From contig CAJVPP010001135.1 in the NCBI GenBank assembly GCA_910592005.1, positions 1-22,440 of the forward strand: 22,440 nt of DNA, read 5' to 3'. This document shows, one piece after another, positions 1-8,781 of the stretch. Position 1 is the stretch's first letter. Each line of letters begins with the position of its first letter. Source of the stretch: Funneliformis mosseae. Its lineage: Eukaryota; Glomeromycota; Glomeromycetes; Glomerales; Glomeraceae. The notes under the pieces are model-generated. The model saw nothing but the letters and a program-made list of their open reading frames with translations, was not told the DNA's origin and made no database searches. A program made the translations under genes and the position numbers.

Positions 1-1747
1 TAGACTCCTTTAGTATGAACTATGTTATTACATTTTTCTAGTTTAGTAATGCGATAGTCTATATCTTCTTGATTTTTTTGGAGAGTGATGATTTCGTTTT
101 TTGCTGCAACAATATCATCATTAAGAGCTATAAGTTTATTGTCAATTTCGTCTAAACGTTTTAAGATATTTTCTAATGCTACTGATATATTTGAGTTTTG
201 AGAATTATTTTAGGGTTATTAGGACTATTTTTCAAAACTGCAGCATATGATCCCTTTTGGTTTTGTTGTGTTTGTGTATTTGCGGTGTAGTTACTGGGAC
301 GTTTGTTATTATTATGAGGAGGTCTGTATGTTGCAGGTTTGAAACAATCATATAGTTGCCTATAAGAGTTAGAGGGTCTTTAAGGAGTACAATCCTTAGC
401 TTCATGATCAGGATTACCACATCTACGATAGTGAGGTGTAGCAGGGTTAACCCAGAATAGTACATTGGACTTGAATTTATGTTGGGATTTAAATGCTGAG
501 TCAAAGTCGTCTTGATTGTCAAAATTAATATATGCATAGGAGCGATTATAATATTGAAGATCTCTTGGAATAAAACAAGATTTTGCTTTAATAGAATTCA
601 AAAAAATTGATAAATCCCTTTATGTTGTGTTAAATGGTAAGCCAGTTAATTTTAATTCAAATTGTTGTCTTAAGATAAGTTGCATAGAATCGAGATCAGT
701 AGGTTCAATACGGACTGTAAAATCTAATAATGGTAAAGACCATTCTTCGGTATAGAATGATTTAATAGCGTCAGGTGACTCATAAACAATGAATGCGATT
801 TGCCAGGGTCCTCTGGTGATCATTGAAAATCTAGCAATTGTATCACATTGTTGGAAGAAATTTCGTACTATATCTGATTTGACAAATAAGGGAATATCAT
901 TGACTTTAATGCATCTTCCTTTTTCAGCATCAAGTCGTTGTTTCTTTGCAGATGGATCAGCAATCACAAATACAGGGTTGTGTTACGTCTCCTGAAATTT
1001 TGTTACTGCATGTGTTAGTTGATCAATAACATGAAAATAGATAAAGAACTTTCTAAGTTTGAAGTTGTATGATGCTTCTTGATAACCAAGAAAGTTAATA
1101 AACAGCCTGTTAATGAAGTTCCGTTTATCGGCGATAGATTTACCAGTAATATCTGCAGCATCATCTGATGCAAAAAAATGCATTGGTGAAGTAATGATAT
1201 TGAAGGAAGTATCTTTCGTGTTAGAATTACGTGATTGGTTAGTTTCGTTTACATTATTTTCAACTTGGTCAGCCCAAGAAAGTTGTTTGTTCTTTCCTTT
1301 ATCAGTAGTGTTAGCAGTAGTTGGGGTTGAACTAAGATAATTTGTTGTATCATTTATTGTATTTTTTGCGTGTTTTGAAATATTAGTATTAGCTTCTTAA
1401 GACGAAGAAGGTGGAATATTTTTCATTTTATCTATTTCCATTTCGTATACTTCTGAGTCTTCAAAGACAAAACCTGCCTCAGGAGTAAAAGAGGTTGTCT
1501 GTATAATAACTGTTGTTTGTTGGGTAATATCTGGAATTTCAGTTGTTGTAAGAGTAGTATCAAGTATAAAGGTATCAGTTTTTTGTCTTTTTTTAGTTTT
1601 AGTAGTATTATCGTTGTTCTTGTTCTTTCCGTTATCGTTAGAAGATAGAACACTAGGTTCTTTGTTGTTATCTAAAGCATTTGAAATAGTTTTGTTATAA
1701 GGTTCAGTTTTTTTCCATATATACTCTGTCTTCTAGTTGTTAGAGAC
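1..1747 (-). pseudogene. Non-LTR retrotransposon ORF1-like protein (RRM-RRM-zinc knuckle-coiled coil), broken and cut by window edge
   Basis: One coding region can be followed on the minus strand from the ATG at 1747 to the window edge. Order: a polar N-terminal segment rich in Asn, Thr and Lys (about 1740-1190); a first RRM-like fold (about 910-690; IKVNDIPLFVKSDIVRNFF); a second RRM-like fold (about 660-440) with an RNP1-like string RSYAYINF; a CCHC knuckle at 389-430; a Gln/Asn-rich linker; and a heptad-rich coiled coil (about 180-20; LENILKRLDEIDNKL). It is broken by in-frame TAA codons at 1397-1399, 983-985, 620-622 and 380-382, and by one-base frameshifts in the A-run near 1715 and near 205. 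In the knuckle the first Cys is Tyr (YRRC instead of CxxC). Such proteins bind the element's RNA. The reverse transcriptase ORF would lie to the left, outside the window. The LINE assignment is inferred from domain order; a cellular RNA-binding protein is less likely. Confidence 0.6.
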
Positions 1748-1775
1748 ATTTTGGCAAAAAAGATCAGCGGAAAGA

Positions 1776-1793
1776 GTTTTTTTTTTTTTTTTT
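1776..1793. repeat. 18-base T run upstream of the ORF1 relic
   Basis: An unbroken run of T lies about 30 bases upstream of the ORF1 start codon, so on the coding strand it is a poly(A) tract before the gene. It could mark the target site, or the tail of an older element into which this one inserted. It also marks a sharp change from mixed-composition DNA (left) to extremely AT-rich DNA (right). Confidence 0.5.
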
Positions 1794-2321
1794 ATAATTA
1801 TTAAATAATAAGTTATTTTATATTTTTGTAATTATTAAATAATAAATTATTATTAAAAATTAAAAAATTGAAAAATTAATATATATTTATAATTATAAAT
1901 TTTAAAAGTTTAAAAATACTACTATTAAATATATCATAATATGATAAATCATTAAATATCAAAATATTTTAAATTTTCTAAAATTGTTTTAGAAATAATT
2001 TTATACATATAGTTTAAGAAATAAAACAAGTAAGTTGTAAATTTTTTGGACAATTTTTTCTTTCTATATGAATATACTGCTTTATATAAAACTCTTATAT
2101 TATTTATAATATATAATTATTTCTTTTACTATGAAATTTTTAAGGATTTTCTTATTTTTTTAGTATTTTTACTAATTAGCAATTTATATAAATTGTTATA
2201 TGTAAAATTCTTTATTAAAATATCTATATATTATAAAATAATATTTAACATATTTTTTTTATTTTATTTAAATAACTTTAAAATGGAAAAGTATTTAAGT
2301 AATAATTTAAAATGACATATT
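1794..2321. other. Extremely AT-rich spacer, no gene seen
   Basis: The stretch is dominated by A/T runs and short TAAATAAT-like words. An 89-codon open frame at 2046-2315 (plus) has a Phe/Ile/Tyr/Lys/Asn-only composition, as expected by chance from this base composition, and was not accepted. The right part could be the decayed 5' end of the transposon relic that follows. Confidence 0.5.
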
Positions 2322-3142
2322 ATTTATTATCAACTTGATGGTTTTTCAGTAAAAAAAATGCTTCTTAGATTTGATATTAGTATTTTTACTGTATACAAAT
2401 TAATAAATTATATGATAATTAAGCTATATAACTTATATATTTAAAAGATATATAGGATAAAAAAGAACTTTTAATTCTGATGATTTAAATGTATTATTTT
2501 AATTATTTATTAATATTAAACATAATTTATTTTAAAATTATTATTTATTTAAAATACAATATTATAGACTTTGTATATGCTTGTAAGAGATATAAAAGAT
2601 TAATATTTTAGTAAATTAGTTTCTAAAATAGAAAGGTTAACTGGCAAGCTTATATCTATTTTAACTTTATAAAGAGCATTTAAGTATCTTATTTAATTTA
2701 GATACAAAAATTTCTAAAAAGAAGTGAACTTTTGCATAATATATAAAATTAAAGTAAATTCAAATTAAAACAATTTGTATTTATTGATAAAACTTCAAAA
2801 GATGAAAGAAGTTTATCTAAAGCATATAGATATAATATAAAAAATATGTAAGTTAAATAAAATATTATTTTAATGCAAGAAAATGATGTACTATTTTACT
2901 AGCATTAATATTAATTAGATTTATAGCTGCTGATATTATGAAAAAAAATTGTAATAAAGAATGATTTTAAACATTTATTCTTATACAAATAATATGTTTT
3001 ATTTTTAATTTATTTATTTTTAAATTTAGATTAATATTTGGTATTTTTTTTTTAGTTATCTCAAATTAATAAATATTTAAATAAAATAATATTTGTTATA
3101 GATAATACAAAATTTTATTATAATAAAAAATTAGTTGAATAA
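2322..3142 (+). pseudogene. Tc1/mariner-type DDE transposase relic
   Basis: There is no long ORF, but successive frames give blocks in the order of a fungal Tc1/mariner (IS630 superfamily) transposase. A helix-turn-helix-like block lies at 2322-2420 (LDGFSVKKMLLRFDIS, then TVYKLIN). A linker block lies at 2462-2500 (KRTFNSDDLNVL). The first catalytic region is at 2771-2848 (FVFIDKTSKDERSLSKAYRY). The segment after it is at 2890-2961 (TILLALILIRFIAADIM). The second catalytic region is at 3086-3139 (IIFVIDNTKFYYNKKLVE). I recall intact relatives reading close to FIDETSKDERSLSR, TILPALTLNGFIA and VMDNAKIHHDE. The differences (Pro to Leu, Gly to Arg, Glu to Lys, His to Tyr, Arg to TGA) are mostly C-to-T or G-to-A. 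The two Asp are still present. The C-terminal part with the last acidic residue is not recognisable, and no terminal inverted repeats were found. Confidence 0.6.
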
Positions 3143-3526
3143 ATTAATAATATTTAAGAATTGTATTCATAATTAATATAATATTAAAAATCTATATAAT
3201 ATAATGTTATTTATTAAAAAAATTTAATAGAAGTTAAATTATTCAAATAAAAATTATTTAATTTTTAAATTTAACTTTTTCTTATTACTTTATTTTTTTT
3301 TTATTTATAATATAATTAACATTAGTATAAATTATTAAAATTTACTTTTATAATTATTTTAAGTAATATTATTTTTATTTATTAATTTAAATAAATATAA
3401 CAATATTTTATATATAATAATATTTAATTTAAATTATTACTTATTTTATTTTCAGCTATATTTAAAATTCTTATAAAATAAAAATAAATATTAATAAATT
3501 ACTTTTTAATTATTTATATTTGTAAA
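3143..3526. other. AT-rich spacer downstream of the kinase stop codon
   Basis: It contains only A/T runs. It should hold the decayed 3' end of the transposase relic (plus) and the 3' untranslated region of the kinase gene (minus), but no boundary or signal can be pinned down. Confidence 0.4.
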
Positions 3527-4414
3527 TTATAAATAATAATTACCAATACTTTGACTAATTTCAGTTTCTACATTTTGATCTAAAATTATATTTAGTTTTT
3601 CAGTAAAGTCAAGTAAATGACTTGTATAATATACTTGTGAATGAGATTCAGTAATAATATCAGATGATATATTATTTTGAATATGCTTTAAATTTTTATC
3701 TGAATTATAAAATTCTATAATAATATCATTGAATTTTTCATTAGAACAAATATTTTCATACCAACTTTTAAAAATATTGCTAATTTCTAATGCAGTAGGT
3801 CTTTTTAATGGATCAATGTTCCAACAACTTTTCATTAAATTAATATAACATTCTGGTATATTTTCAATAATTTTAGGACATTTACCTTTACAAATTTTTA
3901 AAGCAAGTTGATAATCATAAGCTTCATTATTAAATGGAAAAATTCCAGAAATAAATTCTCACATAATTATAGAAAAACTATATATATCACTAGCTAAAGT
4001 ATAAGATTGACCTCTTAAAATTTCTGATGCTATAAATGGTAAAACACCATAAATATCATTTTTTTTAGAATATATTTGAAAATCTTCTACAGGTTTACAT
4101 AATCCTAAGTCACTAATTGATAAAATATTTGGTGTTTGACTTAAAATATTACCATGATGAAAATCATGATGAATAAGATTTTGTTTATGTATTTCATATA
4201 ATCCATTAGAAATTTTATATAAATTTAATAATTTAATGATCCATTTATCTTTAACTATATTCAGTAAAATTTTGTTTAAACTACTATTTATTGCATAATG
4301 CATTACTATCATATAATTTAAAGTATTTAGATCTTGAGTAAATCCATATAGTTGAATAAAACATTTACTAGAAAATATTTTTGCTTTACAAAAACATTTA
4401 TAATGATATTTACA
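3527..4414 (-). other. Kinase exon 44: rest of the catalytic domain and C-terminal tail
   Basis: It encodes the hinge (NYMIVMHYA), the catalytic loop IHHDFHHGNIL (Asp of HxD and the following Asn present; His where relatives often have Cys), the metal-binding DLG, the activation-segment end FIASEIL (Pro of APE replaced by Ser), the conserved Asp of ASDIYSF, and the C-lobe CWNIDPLKRPTALEI with the conserved Arg. At 3959-3961 the expected Trp after SFSIIM is TGA. The frame is otherwise open to TAA at 3527-3529. The tail (IEFYNSDKNL onward) is Asn/Ser/Glu-rich. The changes in APE and Trp are C-to-T and G-to-A type. Confidence 0.85.
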
Positions 4415-4478
4415 CTATAAAAATAAAATGATTTTAATTAATTTAATTATTTAAATAAAATTGCTTTTAACTACATAC
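4415..4478 (-). other. 64-nt spliceosomal intron between the kinase exons
   Basis: It has donor GTATGT and acceptor TTATAG and is in phase 0. Removing it joins KEFLKE to CKYHYK in one frame, which is the region before alpha-C in this family. It is the only phase 0 intron of the gene. Its interior is AT-rich like the array introns, but it is not an obvious copy of them. Confidence 0.75.
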
Positions 4479-4849
4479 CTCTTTTAAAAATTCTTTATTT
4501 AGATTTAAAGATTCATTAAGACTTTTAAGAATTATCATAAATGTATTACTTCTAATCCATTTTTGATCATAATGAGAATAATATTTTATATATCCATCTA
4601 ACCAAAAAGCTTTATATATAGTGCTAAATCCTCCTTGATTAATATATTCAATATATTTAAATTTGTTATAAGGAATCCATTCTAAAATTTGCTCATAGTT
4701 TCGAGAATGTAATTGAGTTTTTTGAATAAATTTATCAATAAATTTATTTTTACTAGTCCAATTAGAAAAATTTTGCTAAAGTAATTGAGAATTACATTGT
4801 TTACATCACATATATCCAGTATAATTTTTATTACAATTTAAACATATAC
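4479..4849 (-). other. Kinase exon 43: Cys-pair motif, linker and N-lobe start
   Basis: It follows acceptor TTATAG and completes a Gly codon with the last base of the array (G+GT). It reads ICLNCNKNYTGYM, TGA, CKQCN: two CxxC pairs as in the N-terminal segment of many Rhizophagus kinases, with TGA where the family usually has Trp. A TAG at 4776-4778 follows, then NWTSKNKFIDKFIQKTQLH and EWIPYNKF, the family's linker. The glycine loop is GGFSTIYKAFW (Ser at the third Gly position), and the ATP-anchoring Lys is in MIILKSL. The exon ends in phase 0 at GAG before donor GTATGT. Confidence 0.8.
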
Positions 4850-7800
4850 CTATAATTTTATTTATAATTAGATTATTATAATTAATTTTATTATTATTTT
4901 AATAACAAATATAAATAATATATAGTTAATAATTACCATCTATTATAATAATAATAATAATAATTAAATATTTTAAATAAAATTAGTTAAATTTAAATTA
5001 AAATAAAAATATAATTATATTTAATAATAACTTACAATCTAAATTATTTAATATTTTTTTAAATAAAAAATTTAATTAATTTAAATAATTAAAAGGTATT
5101 ATAAAATATTCTTAATTAATAAAATAACTAACCAACTATTATAATATTAATTAATTATTTTTAAATAAAAAATTTAGTTAAATTTAAATTATAATAAAAG
5201 ATATAATTAAATATTAATATTTAATAAAATACTTACTCTCTAATTTTTTTAAATAAAAGTTTAATTAAAAATAATTATGATAAAGAAATAATTATAAATA
5301 ATTAATAAAAATTACTTACTATCTAAATAATTAAATATTTTTTAAATAAATAATTTAATTATAAATAAATACTGTTAATTAATAAAAATTACTTACCAAC
5401 TATTATATATTATTATTAATTATTTTTAAATAAAAAATTTAATTAAATTTAAATTATAATAAAGAGTATAATAAATATCAATAATGAAAAATAACTTACT
5501 TTCTTATAATTATATATTTTTATAAATAAAATTTAGTTGAGAATAATTATAATAAAAGTTCAATTAAATAACTTACCATCTAAATTATTAAATATTTATT
5601 TAAATAAAATTTAATTAAATTGTTATTATATTACTGTAAATAATGATAATCAATAAAATAATTTACCAACTATTATATTATTATTTATATTAATAAAAAA
5701 TTAGTTTAGTTTAATTAAAATTTAATTGTTAATAAATATAATTTACCAACTAAATCATTAAATATAAATTTAATTGTATTAAAATTATCATAAAAGTATA
5801 ATTAATATTAATTAATAAATAACTTACAATCTAAATTATTATTATTATTATAAATAAAAAATTTAATTGAATTTAAATTATAATAAATACTAATAATCAA
5901 TAAAAATATCTTACAATCTAAATTATTAAATATATTTTTTTTTAATAAAATATATAATTAAATTACTTATATAAAAATATAATTAAATACTAATAATTAA
6001 TAAAAATAACTTACCTCCTTTAATAATATTTTATTTATAAAATATTTAATTAAATTTAAATTATAATAAAGATATAACTTAATATTAATAACTTATAAAT
6101 ATAACTTACAATCTAAATTATTTATATATTTTTAAATAAAATAATTTAATTGAAAGTAAAAACTTTAGTTAAATTTATAGAAATAACTTACTTTCTTTAA
6201 TAATATTTTATTTTAAATAAAAAATTTAGTTAAGTTTAATATTACAATAGTTAATATTGATAATTTATAAAAATTACTTACCATCTTTTGTATTATTATT
6301 ATTAAATAAAAATTTTAATAAAAATTTAATTATTTTAAATTAGTAAATAATAATTAATTTAATAAATAAATAACTTACTATCTATTAAATATAATTATTA
6401 AATATTATTTAAATAAAAGTTTAATAAATTTATATTGCAGTAATAAATATTATTAATTGCAAATAATAAATAAAATAATTTACAATCTAAATTATTAAAA
6501 TAAATTTTTATATAAAAATTTTAATTAAGATTTAAAGCTATAGTAAAAAATATAATTAAATACTATTAATTATTAAAATAACTTACTATCTATTATATTA
6601 TTAATAATTATAAATCAAAATTTAATTAATTTAAATTATAATAAAAAATATAATTAAATATAAATAATAAAAAAGCTTACTTCCTTTAATTATTTTATTT
6701 TTTAATTTAAAACTTTAATTAGATTTATATTATAATAAAATATATAATTATAAATTAATAATTAATAAAAATAACTTACTATTAAATATTATTTTAAAAT
6801 AAAAATTTAATTGAATTTAAATATAAATAATTAATAAAAATAACTTACAATCTAATTTTTTAATAAAAAAAAATCTAGTAAATTGTAATAAAAAGTATAA
6901 CTAAAAACAAATAATTAATAAAAATAAATTACTCCCTTTAATAATATTTTAATTTTAAATAAAAAATTTAGTTAAATTTATATTATAATAAAAAGTATAA
7001 TTTAATGATCAATTAATTTAACTTACAATCTAAATTTTTTTTTTAAAAAAATTAAGTTAATATTATAATAAAAGTATAATTAAATAAATAATTAACAAAA
7101 ATAATTTACCAACTATTATATTTATAATATTTTTAATAAAAAATATAATTAAGTTTAAATTAAAATAAAGTATAATTAATTACTAATAATAATTAATAAA
7201 AATAACTTACTCCCTTTAGTAATATTTTTTATTTAAAAAAAAATTTAGTTAAATATAAATTACAGTATATATAAATATATTTAAATAAAGATAATCAATA
7301 AAAATAACTTACAATTTAATTATTTAAATAAAAAATTAGTTAAATTTAAATTTTTATTAATTATTAATAAAATAACTTACTATCTAAATTTTTAAATATT
7401 TTTTAAATAAAAAAATTATTTAAATTTAATTTATAGAAAATGTATAATTAAATAAATTAAATATTAATAATCAATAAAAATAACTTACTTCCTTTAATGA
7501 TTTTTAAATAATAATTTATTTAATTTAAATAATAATAAAAGTATAATTAAATACTAATAATTAACAAAATTACTTACTAGCTTTATAATTATTTTGTTTT
7601 TTTAAATAATAAATTTAGATTATTTTTAATTTATAATATAAAGTATAATTATATATTGATCATTAATAAAATAAACCTACAATCTAATATATTATGAATT
7701 ATCAAATATATTTTTTTAAATTAAAAATTTAATAAGTTGTATAACAGTAAAAAACTATAATTAAATATAATATTCTTACTCTCTATAATTTTAATCATTA

Positions 7801-8290
7801 ATATTTTAAATAAAACATTTAGTTGAGTTAAAAGTATAATTAAATACAAATCAATAAAAATAACTTACGATCTAAATTGTAATTAAAATTTTAAATAAAA
7901 TTTAGTTGTATTTAATTTATAATAAAAGTATAATTAATCAATTTAATTAACTTACTTTCTATAAAAATTTTTAGAATTATTAAAATTAATTAATTTAAAT
8001 TATATTAAAACTATAGTTAATTAATAAAATTAACTTACGAGCTATTTAAATAAAAAAATTTAGTTATTTAAATTACAGTATAAAGTGAAATTAACTATAA
8101 TTGGTCAATAAAATAACTTACCAACTATATAATATTATTGGCCATTAAAATAAAGTTTAATTAAATTTAAATTGTCATTACAATATAGAACGGAACTAAA
8201 AACCTACTCCCTATTAAACATTAGATATAATTTATTTTAAAGTTTCATTGAATTTAATATGACCAAATTAAAGTATAAATGACTTACAAT
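4850..8290 (-). repeat. Tandem array of 38 three-nucleotide exon plus intron units
   Basis: On the minus strand each unit is AG, three nucleotides, then GT. Triplets with their lowest plus coordinate: 8288 ATT, 8208 GGA, 8122 TTG, 8039 CTC, 7956 AAA, 7869 ATC, 7780 AGA, 7681 ATT, 7578 CTA, 7489 GAA, 7381 ATA, 7313 ATT, 7211 GGA, 7110 TTG, 7027 ATT, 6933 GGA, 6849 ATT, 6780 ATA, 6681 GAA, 6587 ATA, 6484 ATT, 6379 ATA, 6282 ATG, 6192 AAA, 6110 ATT, 6015 GAG, 5915 ATT, 5828 ATT, 5747 TTG, 5667 TTG, 5577 ATG, 5500 AAA, 5397 TTG, 5320 ATA, 5237 AGA, 5133 TTG, 5036 ATT, 4937 ATG. Spacing is 68-108 nt (mean about 91), so introns are 65-105 nt. All 38 donors keep GT and 26 are exactly GTAAGT. Acceptors fail only at 7313 (AA) and 6780 (one-base deletion). 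Introns resemble one another: they open near GTAAGTTATTTTTATTAATT and carry AATTTAATTAAATTTTTTAT in the 3' half. The pattern is directly visible; use as exons is inferred. Confidence 0.85.
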
Positions 8291-8374
8291 CTATCATCCA
8301 AAATTTTGTTTAAAAAAAAAAAAAAAATCAAAATTTAATTTATAACTTGACTTAATGTATTTAAATTTCGCTAC

Positions 8375-8781
8375 CATTTAATTCTTCGGATGTAGGAGCA
8401 TCTGAAACTGGACCTATCATGATATATTTATTATATTTAAAAAATCTTTTGAAATTAATTATTAAAAATTATAGCGCAATCTATTATGTATAAATGTTCT
8501 TTACCGTCAAATCCTTCTAATGTTTCAAATAAAAATTATAGTTAACGAATTGTTATATGAATGTAGTTAATGAATAAACATACACGGTATTACCTTCTTC
8601 GAATAAAGAATTTTTCTTAGCATCCGAAACTGGCTCTAATGTATGCAAAATTAAAAGGATGTTTCAACTGTCAGATAAATGTTTTGGTCATGTAAAATTC
8701 ATTCTTACCAACTTCGTCCTTATTATTTCTTTGTTTTGTTTTGGTAAATATATTTCTAAATTTATCTATTAACCTAGACAT
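8375..8781 (-). other. Leader exons 1-4 of the kinase gene
   Basis: Exon 1 (8709-8781) starts at an ATG and encodes a basic segment, MSRLIDKFRNIFTKTKQRNN and four more residues, then donor GTAAGAATG. Exon 2 (8594-8635, 42 nt) follows acceptor ACATTAG and encodes EPVSDAKKNSLFEE. Exon 3 (8505-8516) is only 12 nt, encodes EGFD, and also follows ACATTAG. Exon 4 (8375-8413, 39 nt) encodes GPVSDAPTSEELN. Introns are 73, 77 and 91 nt, all phase 1. Codon use and GC are clearly higher than in the flanking introns, which supports real coding. PVSDA occurs in both exons 2 and 4 and suggests duplication of an exon-intron unit. The function of this acidic, Ser-rich leader is unknown. Confidence 0.7.

Larger units (their letters stand above)
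3527..8781 (-). pseudogene. TKL-type protein kinase gene with 44 inferred exons, including 38 consecutive three-nucleotide exons; probable recent pseudogene
   Basis: This is a minus-strand gene model: leader exons 1-4 (8709-8781, 8594-8635, 8505-8516, 8375-8413), 38 three-nucleotide exons between 8290 and 4937, then kinase exons 4479-4849 and 3527-4414. Spliced length is 1539 nt, 512 codons plus stop. All introns are phase 1 except the last (4415-4478, phase 0). The product is a Cys-pair motif followed by a kinase domain of the type expanded in Rhizophagus. In-frame stops are TGA across the exons at 6110 and 6015, TGA at 4806-4808, TAG at 4776-4778 and TGA at 3959-3961. Three-nucleotide exons 12 and 18 also have damaged acceptors. 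These breaks argue for a pseudogene, but the frame and nearly all splice sites survive, so inactivation is recent. The alternative is that 4850-8374 is a single long intron; that also keeps the frame, so it cannot be excluded from sequence alone. Confidence 0.75.

Noticed and set aside
232..537. 101-codon open frame on the minus strand
   Set aside because: It overlaps the ORF1 relic in another frame; the true frame gives the second RRM-like fold, zinc knuckle and linker.
789..1340. Two open frames on the plus strand (789-995 and 1113-1340)
   Set aside because: Antisense shadows of the ORF1 relic, no motifs.
1432..1653. 73-codon open frame on the minus strand
   Set aside because: Shadow of the ORF1 N-terminal region; the neighbouring frame gives the polar VLSSNDNGKNKNND segment expected there.
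2046..2315. 89-codon open frame on the plus strand
   Set aside because: Composition is almost only Phe, Ile, Leu, Tyr, Lys and Asn, as expected by chance in DNA this rich in A and T; no motif, and it lies before the transposase relic without matching it.
3527..4849. Use of a genetic code with TGA as Trp to explain the kinase stops
   Set aside because: The same gene uses TGG for Trp at several conserved positions, it also contains a TAG, and nuclear fungal genes of this lineage use the standard code as far as known; nonsense mutation is simpler.
4850..8290. CRISPR array or satellite with no further meaning
   Set aside because: Spacing is irregular (68-108), there are no constant repeats with unique spacers, and the fixed AG-three-bases-GT geometry with frame continuity to both sides is not explained by a plain satellite.
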